Below the pieces are notes generated by a model that had not been told where the DNA came from, did no database searches, and saw only the letters and a program-made list of their open reading frames with translations. Below, piece by piece: positions 15,760-22,289 of a stretch of 32,753 nucleotides of DNA. This stretch comes from Nitrospira sp. ST-bin4. GTDB lineage: Bacteria; Nitrospirota; Nitrospiria; Nitrospirales; Nitrospiraceae. Within the stretch, counting starts at the first letter, position 1; each line of letters starts with the position of its first letter. The stretch spans positions 1 to 32,753 of the forward strand of contig MSXM01000011.1 in the NCBI GenBank assembly GCA_002083565.1. Reading direction: 5' to 3'. A program made the translations under genes and the position numbers.

Positions 15760-16497
15760 TCAATCCGGCCCAACCGTTCCAGCGGGCTCAGCCTGTGCCG
15801 CATCAGCGATAATTCCGGCTCTTTGAAGCAATCTTCTCAAGGGGCGGACAATATCCTCTGCATCGCGTGAAAGTAGAAATGTTCCATCATCGACCACGTA
15901 CAAAATGCTTAGATAGCTCAGTCCAACGGTTGCAATGAAGTCCTTGGCGAAGCTGAGCAGGTCATGGATTTGTTTGTAAGTGATGGGAGGGATGTCTGTT
16001 ACATTTATTGCTTCAGGATGCGCTAGTTTCTTATCTCGTCTGAATTTCAGAGCATTCAATCCAGTCGGATCACCATCAGCCAGAGAAGGTAAACGGTTGG
16101 TGTATTCACGAGCTAGTAATTCTGTTGCCTGAGTGTCTTCGAGGGATTTAATCTTCGTTTCCGGGTGCCCAAATTCAATTAATTTCTTCGAAACATACCG
16201 CCTATCTACGGGTTTAAGTGTGGAGCTGTTTGCCTGCAGAAGTTCGAGTGCGCTAGGGAGGCTTCGGAGTGTGTGCCTCTTCGGTTTGTCGTAGATTCGA
16301 TTTACAGCCAGGATCGCCATCTCAGTATGCACATGTTGAAGGCGTCCAAAAAGATGGCCAAATCCATACTTTGCCTCATTGATAACAGTGGCGTTGAGGC
16401 CTATTTCCTTCACTAAAGCAAGGGCTTCTTCAGCCTCATAAATATCGACTTGCAGTCCGTTCCAGACAATGTCGTGTAGCTTGTCTGCTATTTCCAT
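15760..16497 (-). CDS. AbiU2-like HEPN-domain protein
   Basis: A protein of 245 residues, all-helical. A HEPN catalytic motif R-x5-H is present at Arg154-His160 (FRRDKKLAHPEA), and the phrase LKFRRDKKLAHPE is typical of the AbiU2 group (usually LRDKxLAH). HEPN proteins are commonly RNases in abortive-infection and toxin-antitoxin systems. Partners are often a nucleotidyltransferase (MNT), but here the next gene encodes a PIN protein. The start ATG at 16497 lacks a clear ribosome site and follows the right island end closely, so it may be the first gene after the att site. The family call is from the motif and fold only. Confidence 0.75.
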   Translation of the reverse strand: MEIADKLHDIVWNGLQVDIYEAEEALALVKEIGLNATVINEAKYGFGHLFGRLQHVHTEMAILAVNRIYDKPKRHTLRSLPSALELLQANSSTLKPVDRRYVSKKLIEFGHPETKIKSLEDTQATELLAREYTNRLPSLADGDPTGLNALKFRRDKKLAHPEAINVTDIPPITYKQIHDLLSFAKDFIATVGLSYLSILYVVDDGTFLLSRDAEDIVRPLRRLLQRAGIIADAAQAEPAGTVGPD

Positions 16498-16584
16498 TCG
16501 GATACTCGACTATGTGCCCGTGATTGTGCCCGCTAGGGTCTCTATGCCACCCTCCGCCACCCACCGGCAACCTAAGCAGAAATG

Positions 16585-16619
16585 AAAAATCCCTTGTAAC
16601 CGTTGAAGATCGCAAGGGG
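16585..16619 (-). terminator. Weak hairpin with T tract, downstream of the truncated tRNA
   Basis: On the minus strand CCCTTG (16618-16613) pairs with CAAGGG (16596-16591) across a 16-base loop and is followed by ATTTTT. The stem is only 6 bp, so termination would be partial at best. It lies about 20 bases downstream of the tRNA-Arg half and would end transcripts started at that tRNA promoter. It could equally be part of the recombination site. Confidence 0.4.
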
Positions 16620-16636
16620 TTCTGAGTCGCCAGCAA

Positions 16637-16677
16637 GTTTAGGAGACCGTTGCTCTATCCAACTGAGCTACGGGGGC
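16637..16677 (-). repeat. Truncated tRNA-Arg(CCT) 5' half, right attachment site of the island
   Basis: 41 bases repeat the 5' half of the tRNA at 13005-13045 with two mismatches, both in the anticodon stem. They include the acceptor 5' strand, the D arm and the anticodon loop (TCTCCTAAAC), after which similarity stops abruptly. The crossover therefore lay in or beside the anticodon loop. A promoter like that of the intact tRNA precedes it: -35 TTCCAA at 16709-16714, 17-base spacer, -10 TACATT at 16686-16691. It cannot make a functional tRNA. Confidence 0.85.
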
Positions 16678-16744
16678 GTAGTTTGAATGTAGCGCACCGG
16701 CGCGCGGATTGGAAGAGGAGGGACCGCCATGCGGCCGGTGCCTG

Positions 16745-16927
16745 TCATCCGCAGCAGCCGCTGGAAAAGACTTGCCGCTGGCGATAGGCGTTCCAGCAGG
16801 ACGCACAGAGCTGAACGGTCGAGTGGGTGAATCCATCGATCGATTCTGCTCGCCGCTCCACGAACGTTCCACAATCGGAGCAGGGGCCTGCTGCCGTTGA
16901 TTCAACGCGACGCTCTTGAAGTACCAC
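16745..16927 (-). CDS. 60-residue cysteine-rich (zinc-ribbon-like) protein
   Basis: A GTG start at 16927 with AAAGGAGG 6 bases upstream, one of the best ribosome sites in the window, marks this as a real small gene. The protein has CSDC near residue 16 and CASC near residue 42, a Cys-x2-Cys pair spacing that fits one zinc site, plus a final SSGCCG. Its first 26 bases overlap the end of the preceding small gene, so the two should be translationally coupled. It is the last gene of the LexA-like operon. Function unknown; a small zinc-binding adaptor is an inference. Confidence 0.7.
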   Translation of the reverse strand: MVLQERRVESTAAGPCSDCGTFVERRAESIDGFTHSTVQLCASCWNAYRQRQVFSSGCCG

Positions 16928-17144
16928 GGGACGCCTCCTTTGTGTTGGGACGAATTTGCTGGTTGCAGATCGCCGACATGAAGAGGCGATTTCGTCGCAG
17001 GTTCAGCACGGTATTTCGTCGCTGCCCGGTCGGCGACCAGCTCTTGGCCTGGTGCAATTCCTTCTGCAAGCCATGCAGTTGTTCGTTCAGCATTTCCACA
17101 ACTCGTTCCAAGTCCATCAATCGGTGGTGTGCCATTGTCGTCAT
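16902..17144 (-). CDS. 80-residue coiled-coil protein in the LexA-like operon
   Basis: The ATG at 17144 has AGGAGGT 5-6 bases upstream, an excellent ribosome site, and lies 13 bases after the stop of the LexA-like gene. Residues 8-34 (LMDLERVVEMLNEQLHGLQKELHQAK) form a clear amphipathic heptad pattern; the rest is basic (RRNTVLNLRRNRLF). Nothing in it matches a family I know. Its coupling to an S24 repressor suggests it is induced with that repressor. Confidence 0.7.
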   Translation of the reverse strand: MTTMAHHRLMDLERVVEMLNEQLHGLQKELHQAKSWSPTGQRRNTVLNLRRNRLFMSAICNQQIRPNTKEASRGTSRASR

Positions 17145-17157
17145 ATCAACCTCCTGG

Positions 17158-17703
17158 TTAGAGTGGACAGTGCCGGATTACCCCGATAAGCACGCCTTCG
17201 ATCTGAAACTCATCAGACGGTTGAACCATGATCGGTTGCATCGCAGCATTGGCCGGATGCAGTTCGATGTGTGTCTCTTTTTTAAAATAGCTTTTGATTG
17301 TGGCTTCGCGATTGACCAGCGCGACAATCGTTTGCCCGTTCTTCGCCGTGTCTTGCTTCCGCACGACCACAAGATCGCCGGGAAGAATGCCTTCATCCTT
17401 CATGGATTCTCCCTTCACGCGGAGCGCAAAAGTCTTGCCGCCCTTCAGCATGCTGGAGGGAACATCGACCAATTCCGACTGCGGGATCGGATCGATCGGG
17501 GAGCCTGCCGCGACGATGCCGGCCATTGGAATGTCGGTCTTCCGCTGTAACTGCTCCAGCACCACAGGCACGATGCCGGGGATCCGTCTCATGCCGGCTT
17601 CATAGCGAGCCACGGTGACGCGATTCGTATGCAAGGCATCGGCGAGTTGCTGCTGTGTGAGCCCCAATCCTTCTCGAATGCGCTTTATATCGTGCGATTT
17701 CAT
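17158..17703 (-). CDS. LexA/S24-type self-cleaving repressor with XRE helix-turn-helix
   Basis: A protein of 181 residues when started at the ATG at 17703. The longer frame from 17727 would place coding sequence over the operator and is rejected. Residues 5-55 are an XRE/HTH_3 DNA-binding domain (GLTQQQLADALHTNRVTVARYEAG), not the winged helix of classic LexA. The C-terminal S24 peptidase has the scissile Ala66-Gly67 (VAAG), nucleophile Ser100 (KGESMKDEGILPGD) and general base Lys137 (EATIKSY); the Ser-Lys spacing of 37 equals that of E. coli LexA. It should repress its own operon and be inactivated by RecA-stimulated self-cleavage upon DNA damage, as in LexA or phage CI proteins. It is followed by two coupled tiny genes. 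Confidence 0.9.
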   Translation of the reverse strand: MKSHDIKRIREGLGLTQQQLADALHTNRVTVARYEAGMRRIPGIVPVVLEQLQRKTDIPMAGIVAAGSPIDPIPQSELVDVPSSMLKGGKTFALRVKGESMKDEGILPGDLVVVRKQDTAKNGQTIVALVNREATIKSYFKKETHIELHPANAAMQPIMVQPSDEFQIEGVLIGVIRHCPL

Positions 17704-17704
17704 C

Positions 17705-17723
17705 GTGTAACCAATGGTTACAC
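17705..17723 (-). promoter_or_regulatory. Operator of the LexA-like gene
   Basis: GTGTAACCAATGGTTACAC is a perfect 9-1-9 palindrome ending one base before the ATG at 17703. Its position over the promoter and start codon fits an autorepression site for the HTH domain encoded next to it. No second full copy was seen in the window. Confidence 0.75.
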
Positions 17724-17737
17724 ACAAGAATGTCTTA

Positions 17738-17743
17738 TGTCAA
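17738..17743 (-). promoter_or_regulatory. -35 box of the LexA-like gene
   Basis: A consensus TTGACA on the minus strand. A -10 box 17 bases downstream would fall on the operator (TAACCA), so transcription would begin at or next to the ATG, giving a leaderless mRNA; this agrees with the absence of a ribosome site. The -10 match is poor. Confidence 0.5.
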
Positions 17744-18132
17744 GCGGGGTTTTCAGCGATTTTTGAGAAATATGCTCTCTCACTGTGCATAACTTGCAGT
17801 GCTGGAGCGTGATTTCAAATCTATTGCAGAGTGACCTGTACTGAAACTTGGATCTAATTCAGGCTTGTAGGTTTTCGCCTTCAATAAGATTCCAAGGCCC
17901 AATATATTGTGGTGAGTTGCCGAGGTTCCTCTATGACTAAAAACTAGGCAAGAAGGTGAGTGATGTGCTCGTTTCAGCCTCTCATGCGCAAGAACGGTAG
18001 TTATGCACAGAGATGTCCACAGAAATTGTGGGCAGTCATCGATACGAGTCTCGATGGATATTCGACCGAGGGATGGCCGATGTCTGTTGGACAGGAATGG
18101 ATGAACGGAAGGGTGAAAAGAAGGGCTCTGTC
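17744..18132. other. 389-bp gene-free region with an inverted 12-mer resembling DnaA boxes
   Basis: No supported gene. The plus-strand open frames starting at 17960 and 18013 run into the modC gene antisense and lack coding character. CTGTGCATAACT at 17783-17794 is repeated inverted as AGTTATGCACAG at 17999-18010. The core TTATGCACA differs from the DnaA box TTATCCACA at one base. A nearby TGTCCACAG (18014-18022) is a weaker likeness. Confidence 0.5.
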
Positions 18133-19224
18133 CTATTCCGACAGCTCTTCATTCAGCGCCACGGTTTTGATCTGCGCACAGACGCGATGCCCGGGTCTTA
18201 TCCCGAGGTTGGCGAGCGATTTTCTGGTAATGCTGGCAACAAGAGGCGCTCCGATATCCAACAACACGTCCACTGATGACTGATCGATTTCGCGAATCTC
18301 CGTGACCGTTGCGTCCAATAGGTTCAGTACGCTGCTTGGTGCCAGGGCCTTCCCTAAGACCAGGCTTACATCGCTGGAAAGAATGTGTACGCGGACGACC
18401 TGTCCGACTGCGACAGGCTGAAGCGGCACAAAGAGGGTGTGCTCCTTGAATGCGAGCTGTGTGAGGCCGTATTGCGGGTCGTGTCCTGCTACATGAGCGT
18501 CTAAGACGGCGCCGGCACGAGGCGACCCGAAATTTACTCGAAACTCCAGAGATGTCAGGATGTCATTCAACCCGCCGACTCCTGCGACCATGCCGTCTTT
18601 TAGCAGCACGACCCGGTCGGCCAGCTGGAGGATTTCGCTGATGGCATGGCTGACGTAGATCACCGGGATGGCCAGTTCCTTATGCAGTCGACGGATGAAC
18701 GGAAGGAGTTCCTGCTTTCGCTGAATATCGAGGGAGGCCAACGGTTCATCCATTAAGAGCAGTCTGGGGCTTGTCAGAAGTGCCCGACCGATTGCGGTGC
18801 GTTGTTGCTCGCCGCCGGAGAGGTGATGGACGCGGCGTTCAAGCAGATGCCCGATGCCCAGGATCTCGACGACTTGTTCGACCGCAATCCGTCGTTCCTC
18901 CGGGCGAATGCGATTATAGCCGTACAGAAGATTCGAACGGACATTGTAGTGGGGGAATAATCGAGGTCCCTGGAATACGTATCCGATCGGCCTGTTGTGG
19001 AGCGGTCGGCACAGGCCTCTCGTCTCGTCTTGCCATATATCGTCGCCGAATTGCATGAGCCCGTTGGAGACCCGCTCCAATCCGGCCAGGCATCGCAATA
19101 ACGTCGTTTTTCCGGAGCCGGAGGGCCCGAAGAGCACGGTGATGCCCGATGCCGGCATATCCAGATCAATATTCAGTCGAAAGCCCGGATAGTGGAGGTC
19201 AAATCGCGCAATCAAACGCTTCAT
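18133..19224 (-). CDS. modC: Molybdate ABC transporter ATP-binding protein
   Basis: A protein of 363 residues. Walker A is GPSGSGKTT (33-41), the Q-loop is Gln85, the ABC signature LSGGEQQR (135-142) and Walker B LLLMDEP (Asp159, Glu160), with the switch His in VSHAI. The last ~130 residues contain a Mop/TOBE domain (VLNLLDATVTEIREIDQSSVDVLLDIGAPLVASITRKS), which in ModC binds molybdate and adjusts transport to supply. The start overlaps modB by four bases (19221-19224). It powers import of molybdate (or tungstate) delivered by ModA through ModB. It is the last gene of the operon. Confidence 0.94.
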   Translation of the reverse strand: MKRLIARFDLHYPGFRLNIDLDMPASGITVLFGPSGSGKTTLLRCLAGLERVSNGLMQFGDDIWQDETRGLCRPLHNRPIGYVFQGPRLFPHYNVRSNLLYGYNRIRPEERRIAVEQVVEILGIGHLLERRVHHLSGGEQQRTAIGRALLTSPRLLLMDEPLASLDIQRKQELLPFIRRLHKELAIPVIYVSHAISEILQLADRVVLLKDGMVAGVGGLNDILTSLEFRVNFGSPRAGAVLDAHVAGHDPQYGLTQLAFKEHTLFVPLQPVAVGQVVRVHILSSDVSLVLGKALAPSSVLNLLDATVTEIREIDQSSVDVLLDIGAPLVASITRKSLANLGIRPGHRVCAQIKTVALNEELSE

Positions 19225-19886
19225 GATACGTGTATGGGGAATCGGCGGTTTACAATGTACACCGCCAGTAAGACCAGAAACGAAAACATCAGCATCGCAG
19301 CCGATATCGTATGCGCCTGGCCGTATTCCATGACTTCGACGTGTTCGAAGATCGTGGTGGACAGGACGCGCGTCTGTCCAGGGATTGAGCCTCCGACCAT
19401 GAGGACGACACCAAACTCTCCGACTGTATGCGCAAATCCGAGCACGATCGCGCTGACGTAGCCTCTCAACGCCATCGGGGATAGGACTGTTAGAAAGGCA
19501 TCCAACTTGGAGGCGCGGAGCGACCAGGCTGCTTCCAGCGGAGCCTTGCCGACGGATTCAAACGCGCCTTGGAGCGGCTGGATCACAAACGGCATGGAGT
19601 AAAAGACCGAAGCGATGACGAGTCCGCTAAAAGTGAATGCCAGATTCACATTCGCCAACCGGCCGAGCGGTCCATAGGGGCCGAGCGTGATGAGGATGTA
19701 AAATCCAAGGACGGTGGGAGGCAGCACGATCGGCAGCGCAACCACTGCTTCCACGACCGGCCTGAAAGGGGAGCGGGTATGGGCCAGCCACCACGCGAGC
19801 GGCGTGCCTACGATGAGCAGCACAACGACCGTCGTTGCCGCCAGTTGCACGGTGACCCACAGCGCGCTCAGGTCCATATCCATCAT
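19221..19886 (-). CDS. modB: Molybdate ABC transporter permease
   Basis: A protein of 221 residues with about five membrane segments. The cytoplasmic EAA-like loop (EAAWSLRASKLDAFLTVLSPMALRGYVSAIVLGFAHTVGEFGVVLMVGG) couples to ModC, and the segment AHTVGEFGVVLMVGGSIPG is characteristic of ModB. GAGG and GGA lie just before the double ATG at 19886. The gene lies 32 bases after modA and overlaps modC by four bases. It forms the inner-membrane pore for molybdate, accepting substrate from periplasmic ModA. Confidence 0.94.
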   Translation of the reverse strand: MMDMDLSALWVTVQLAATTVVVLLIVGTPLAWWLAHTRSPFRPVVEAVVALPIVLPPTVLGFYILITLGPYGPLGRLANVNLAFTFSGLVIASVFYSMPFVIQPLQGAFESVGKAPLEAAWSLRASKLDAFLTVLSPMALRGYVSAIVLGFAHTVGEFGVVLMVGGSIPGQTRVLSTTIFEHVEVMEYGQAHTISAAMLMFSFLVLLAVYIVNRRFPIHVS

Positions 19887-19918
19887 ATTCCTACCTCTAG
19901 CTCACACAGGGCTAACAT

Positions 19919-20674
19919 TCACTTCAGCTCATATCCATAGCGTCCAATGACCGCTTGAGCCTGAGGTCCGCCCATAAATTCCATGAGTGCTCGTGCCGCC
20001 GGGTTGTCTTTTCCCTTAGTCAGTAAGATCATGTCTTGCTTAATCGGTTCATGTAGTTCGGTCGGCACATCCCAGCGAGCGCCCTTTCCGTTAAGCTTCG
20101 GGTCTAAGACTTGAGACAGGGCGATAAACCCCAATTCGGCATTGCCGGACTCGATGAATCCCATGGTCTGTCCCAGGTTCTCTCCGGTCACGATCCGAGG
20201 CTGGAGCTTTTCCCAGACCCCCAGCTTCTGCATTGTTTGCATAGCGGCTGCCCCATACGGAGCGGTCTTGGGGTTGGCGATGGCCAGATGTGTGATACGC
20301 GCAGAGGTGAGCGTGTCGGCTCCCTTCAGCAAGGAGGGATCGGGACTCCAGAGTACCAGGCGTCCGACGGCATAGGTAAAGCGGCTGTCCTTGACTCCCA
20401 GTCCATCCTCTTCCAAGCGCTTCGGCCGTTCGGTATCGGCAGAGACGAACACGTCGAATGGCGCTCCGTTCTTAATCTGAGAATAGAAGTTTCCGGTGGA
20501 GCCGGCAGCAACCTTGATGCTGTGGCCGGTGGTTTGTTCAAACTCCAGGGCGATCTCGCGGAACGGTGGAACAAAGTTGGCGGCGACGGCCACTAAGACC
20601 TGCTCGGCCCAAGCCGGGGTGACACCCGTGCATGTTATGACAAGAAAGCACCATGCAAAAATCCTCTGCTTCAT
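19919..20674 (-). CDS. modA: Periplasmic molybdate-binding protein
   Basis: A protein of 251 residues with a signal peptide (MKQRIFAWCFLVITCTGVTPAWA, cleavage before EQ). Family motifs are present: VAVAANFVPPFREIALEFEQTTGH, AAGSTGNFYSQIKNGAPFDVFVSAD, and GENLGQTMGFIESGNAELGFIALSQV. These build the oxyanion site with Ser and Thr residues as in ModA. AGGA lies 7 bases before the ATG. It captures molybdate or tungstate in the periplasm and hands it to ModBC. The gene follows the outer-membrane barrel gene by 12 bases, which ties the two together. Confidence 0.93.
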   Translation of the reverse strand: MKQRIFAWCFLVITCTGVTPAWAEQVLVAVAANFVPPFREIALEFEQTTGHSIKVAAGSTGNFYSQIKNGAPFDVFVSADTERPKRLEEDGLGVKDSRFTYAVGRLVLWSPDPSLLKGADTLTSARITHLAIANPKTAPYGAAAMQTMQKLGVWEKLQPRIVTGENLGQTMGFIESGNAELGFIALSQVLDPKLNGKGARWDVPTELHEPIKQDMILLTKGKDNPAARALMEFMGGPQAQAVIGRYGYELK

Positions 20675-20686
20675 GGCTCATCCTTT

Positions 20687-22231
20687 CTAGATTCTGGCTC
20701 GTATCTGAAAATAGAAGTAATCACTGTCTTTGTTCCCTCCCGCCGGCAGGCCCGCGGAGGCGGGGAGCCGATCGAAATAGGAGCCCTTGAACCAATGGAC
20801 ATACCCCACATCGAAATCCAGGTTAGAGTTGATGGCCCACTGGGCGCGTAATTCCACGTCATGTCCCAACGAAGTGCCGGCGCTTCCGGTGGTGTCTCGT
20901 AGACCGGAACTGCCGAAAAAATCCTTGCTCTGAGCGAGATACCAGACGCGATGCTTGAGTTGAACGGTCCAGCCTGGCGCGGGCATGATGATCAGCCGCC
21001 ACCCCGGTGAATGGAGGTTGGTTCTGAAAAATGGGCCCCAGATGCCGGTCGGTCCGTATTCCCATCGACGTGCTCCGAACAGGGTGTCGAATCCTTCGTT
21101 TTGACCGTCGCCGGGTCTGCGGTCTCCGCTTGCGTAATCGTAGTGAAACAAGACTCTTGGAGACCAAGGCAGGTGCAGCGTGTAGCCAAGATCCAGATGT
21201 TGAAAGTGGGCAAAGTGATCGGTGACGCCGCGGGTGCCGGTCTGCCAGGCGCTTTCCACTTCGTAATCAATCTCACCCGGTCGGGGATCTTTGTAGAGGC
21301 GACCGCCGAATGTCGAGTAGGTGCGGTGGTCAACCCCACTGGCCACGCGCTGATCGTTCAAGCCCAAGTAATACGTGTCGATCTGAAGCCAGGGAAGATG
21401 CCGGCTTTCCAGGTAAGCCCCCCAAAAGAGCGACTTGTCATACTGGCGGTCGAGGCTCACATCATCACGAACGACCGGTTCCACGAAAAATGCTCGAAGG
21501 CGCCAGACTTGGCCCTGGCTGATCTGCCAGTGGAGCCCGTCGAACGCATTCGAGGTGTTCCGGAAGTCGTTCCGCGCAATCAGCCGGCGGCGGCCGAAGT
21601 CCATCGTCATGCGGCCGAAATGGACATCGTTGCGCAAGCCGCTCCCGAGCACATTGTTCACGGTGACCGACCCCAGCAATTGCAAGATGTCAAATTCGTT
21701 GACCGTCGTGGTATCCCGAAAATCTCCCAGGGCCCTGTTCAGAAAGGCTCGCGCATCCTGTCCTTCAAAGAGAAATCTGAACGGGCCATCGCCCCCTAAC
21801 CCGACGCGCAGACGGGATCGAAGAAGGATCTGAGGATCAGTCTGGCCGTTGCCGATTGCCTGGCTTGCCCGCCAGGGATGATCATAGGATTCAAACCGGG
21901 TCCGCTGCTCGAGACCAAGGTCGATCCAGTCGGGTAAATGCAGTGAGGTTTTGAGATATCGATTCCAGTCAAGTTCCCGCCGTTGATTGAGGACTGCATC
22001 GGCTGGTTCGATCCAATTATTTCCGGTTTGATCTGTAACTTTGAAGTAGCTCTCATTGGTGATCCAGCCCCTATCACGCATCAGCTTGAACACCGGGTCT
22101 TCGGTGTTCTTGAATACCCACGTTCCGTTGTTCTCGGCCAGTTCGCCATATTCGACGGCCTGTGCCGATGCCGCCTCGACGAGGAGGAGCAGGGCGGTCA
22201 GAAAGCGGCACCACCGAACTCTTCCAAACAC
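20687..22231 (-). CDS. AlgE-like (alginate-export family) outer-membrane beta-barrel in the molybdate operon
   Basis: A protein of 514 residues from a GTG start at 22231. The open frame extends to 22351, but AAGGAG lies 5 bases before this GTG and the new N-terminus is a normal signal peptide (VFGRVRWCRFLTALLLLVEAASAQA). The mature protein has alternating hydrophobic strands, many aromatic residues and short turns, typical of the alginate-export family (LGLEQRTRFESYDHPWRA; LLRSRLRVGLGGDGPFRFLFEGQDAR; FHYDYASGDRRPGDGQNEGFDTLFG), and ends in QIRARI. Similar barrels pass small molecules, not only alginate. It lies 58 bases after the regulator gene and 12 bases before modA, so its natural substrate may be molybdate or another oxyanion; this is inference. 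Confidence 0.82.
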   Translation of the reverse strand: MFGRVRWCRFLTALLLLVEAASAQAVEYGELAENNGTWVFKNTEDPVFKLMRDRGWITNESYFKVTDQTGNNWIEPADAVLNQRRELDWNRYLKTSLHLPDWIDLGLEQRTRFESYDHPWRASQAIGNGQTDPQILLRSRLRVGLGGDGPFRFLFEGQDARAFLNRALGDFRDTTTVNEFDILQLLGSVTVNNVLGSGLRNDVHFGRMTMDFGRRRLIARNDFRNTSNAFDGLHWQISQGQVWRLRAFFVEPVVRDDVSLDRQYDKSLFWGAYLESRHLPWLQIDTYYLGLNDQRVASGVDHRTYSTFGGRLYKDPRPGEIDYEVESAWQTGTRGVTDHFAHFQHLDLGYTLHLPWSPRVLFHYDYASGDRRPGDGQNEGFDTLFGARRWEYGPTGIWGPFFRTNLHSPGWRLIIMPAPGWTVQLKHRVWYLAQSKDFFGSSGLRDTTGSAGTSLGHDVELRAQWAINSNLDFDVGYVHWFKGSYFDRLPASAGLPAGGNKDSDYFYFQIRARI

Positions 22232-22289
22232 GAATGCTCCTTTCCCGGGCGCTCTCGATTCGCAAACAATTTGTGCGTAGGGATGGTCG

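Larger units (their letters stand above)
13005..16677. mobile_element. Small tRNA-Arg-integrated genomic island
   Basis: The segment is bounded by a 41-base direct repeat (13005-13045 and 16637-16677, 39 of 41 identical) that is the 5' half of tRNA-Arg(CCT) up to the anticodon loop. Between the repeats lie a decayed tyrosine-integrase tail next to the left boundary, a membrane protein gene, a thermonuclease stump and a three-gene operon with PIN and HEPN proteins. Its sequence looks visibly more AT-rich than the flanks. The direct repeats, int fragment beside one end and alien cargo are the classic signs of a tyrosine-recombinase element. With no intact integrase, it is probably immobile on its own. 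Confidence 0.8.

Noticed and set aside
16639..16905. Minus-strand open frame with a similar VAQLDRATVS tail
   Set aside because: Same artefact, made by translating the truncated tRNA copy; the real small gene here is in another frame (16745-16927).
17783..18022. Replication origin in the gap beside the LexA-like gene
   Set aside because: Only imperfect DnaA-box likenesses, no AT-rich unwinding stretch with 13-mers, and no origin-associated genes nearby.
17960..18283. Plus-strand open frames at 17960-18283 and 18013-18276
   Set aside because: They run antisense into modC, lack ribosome sites and have no domain character.
21011..21799. 262-codon plus-strand open frame inside the outer-membrane barrel gene
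   Set aside because: Antisense shadow in GC-rich sequence; no ribosome site and no recognisable protein features, whereas the minus strand encodes a clear barrel.
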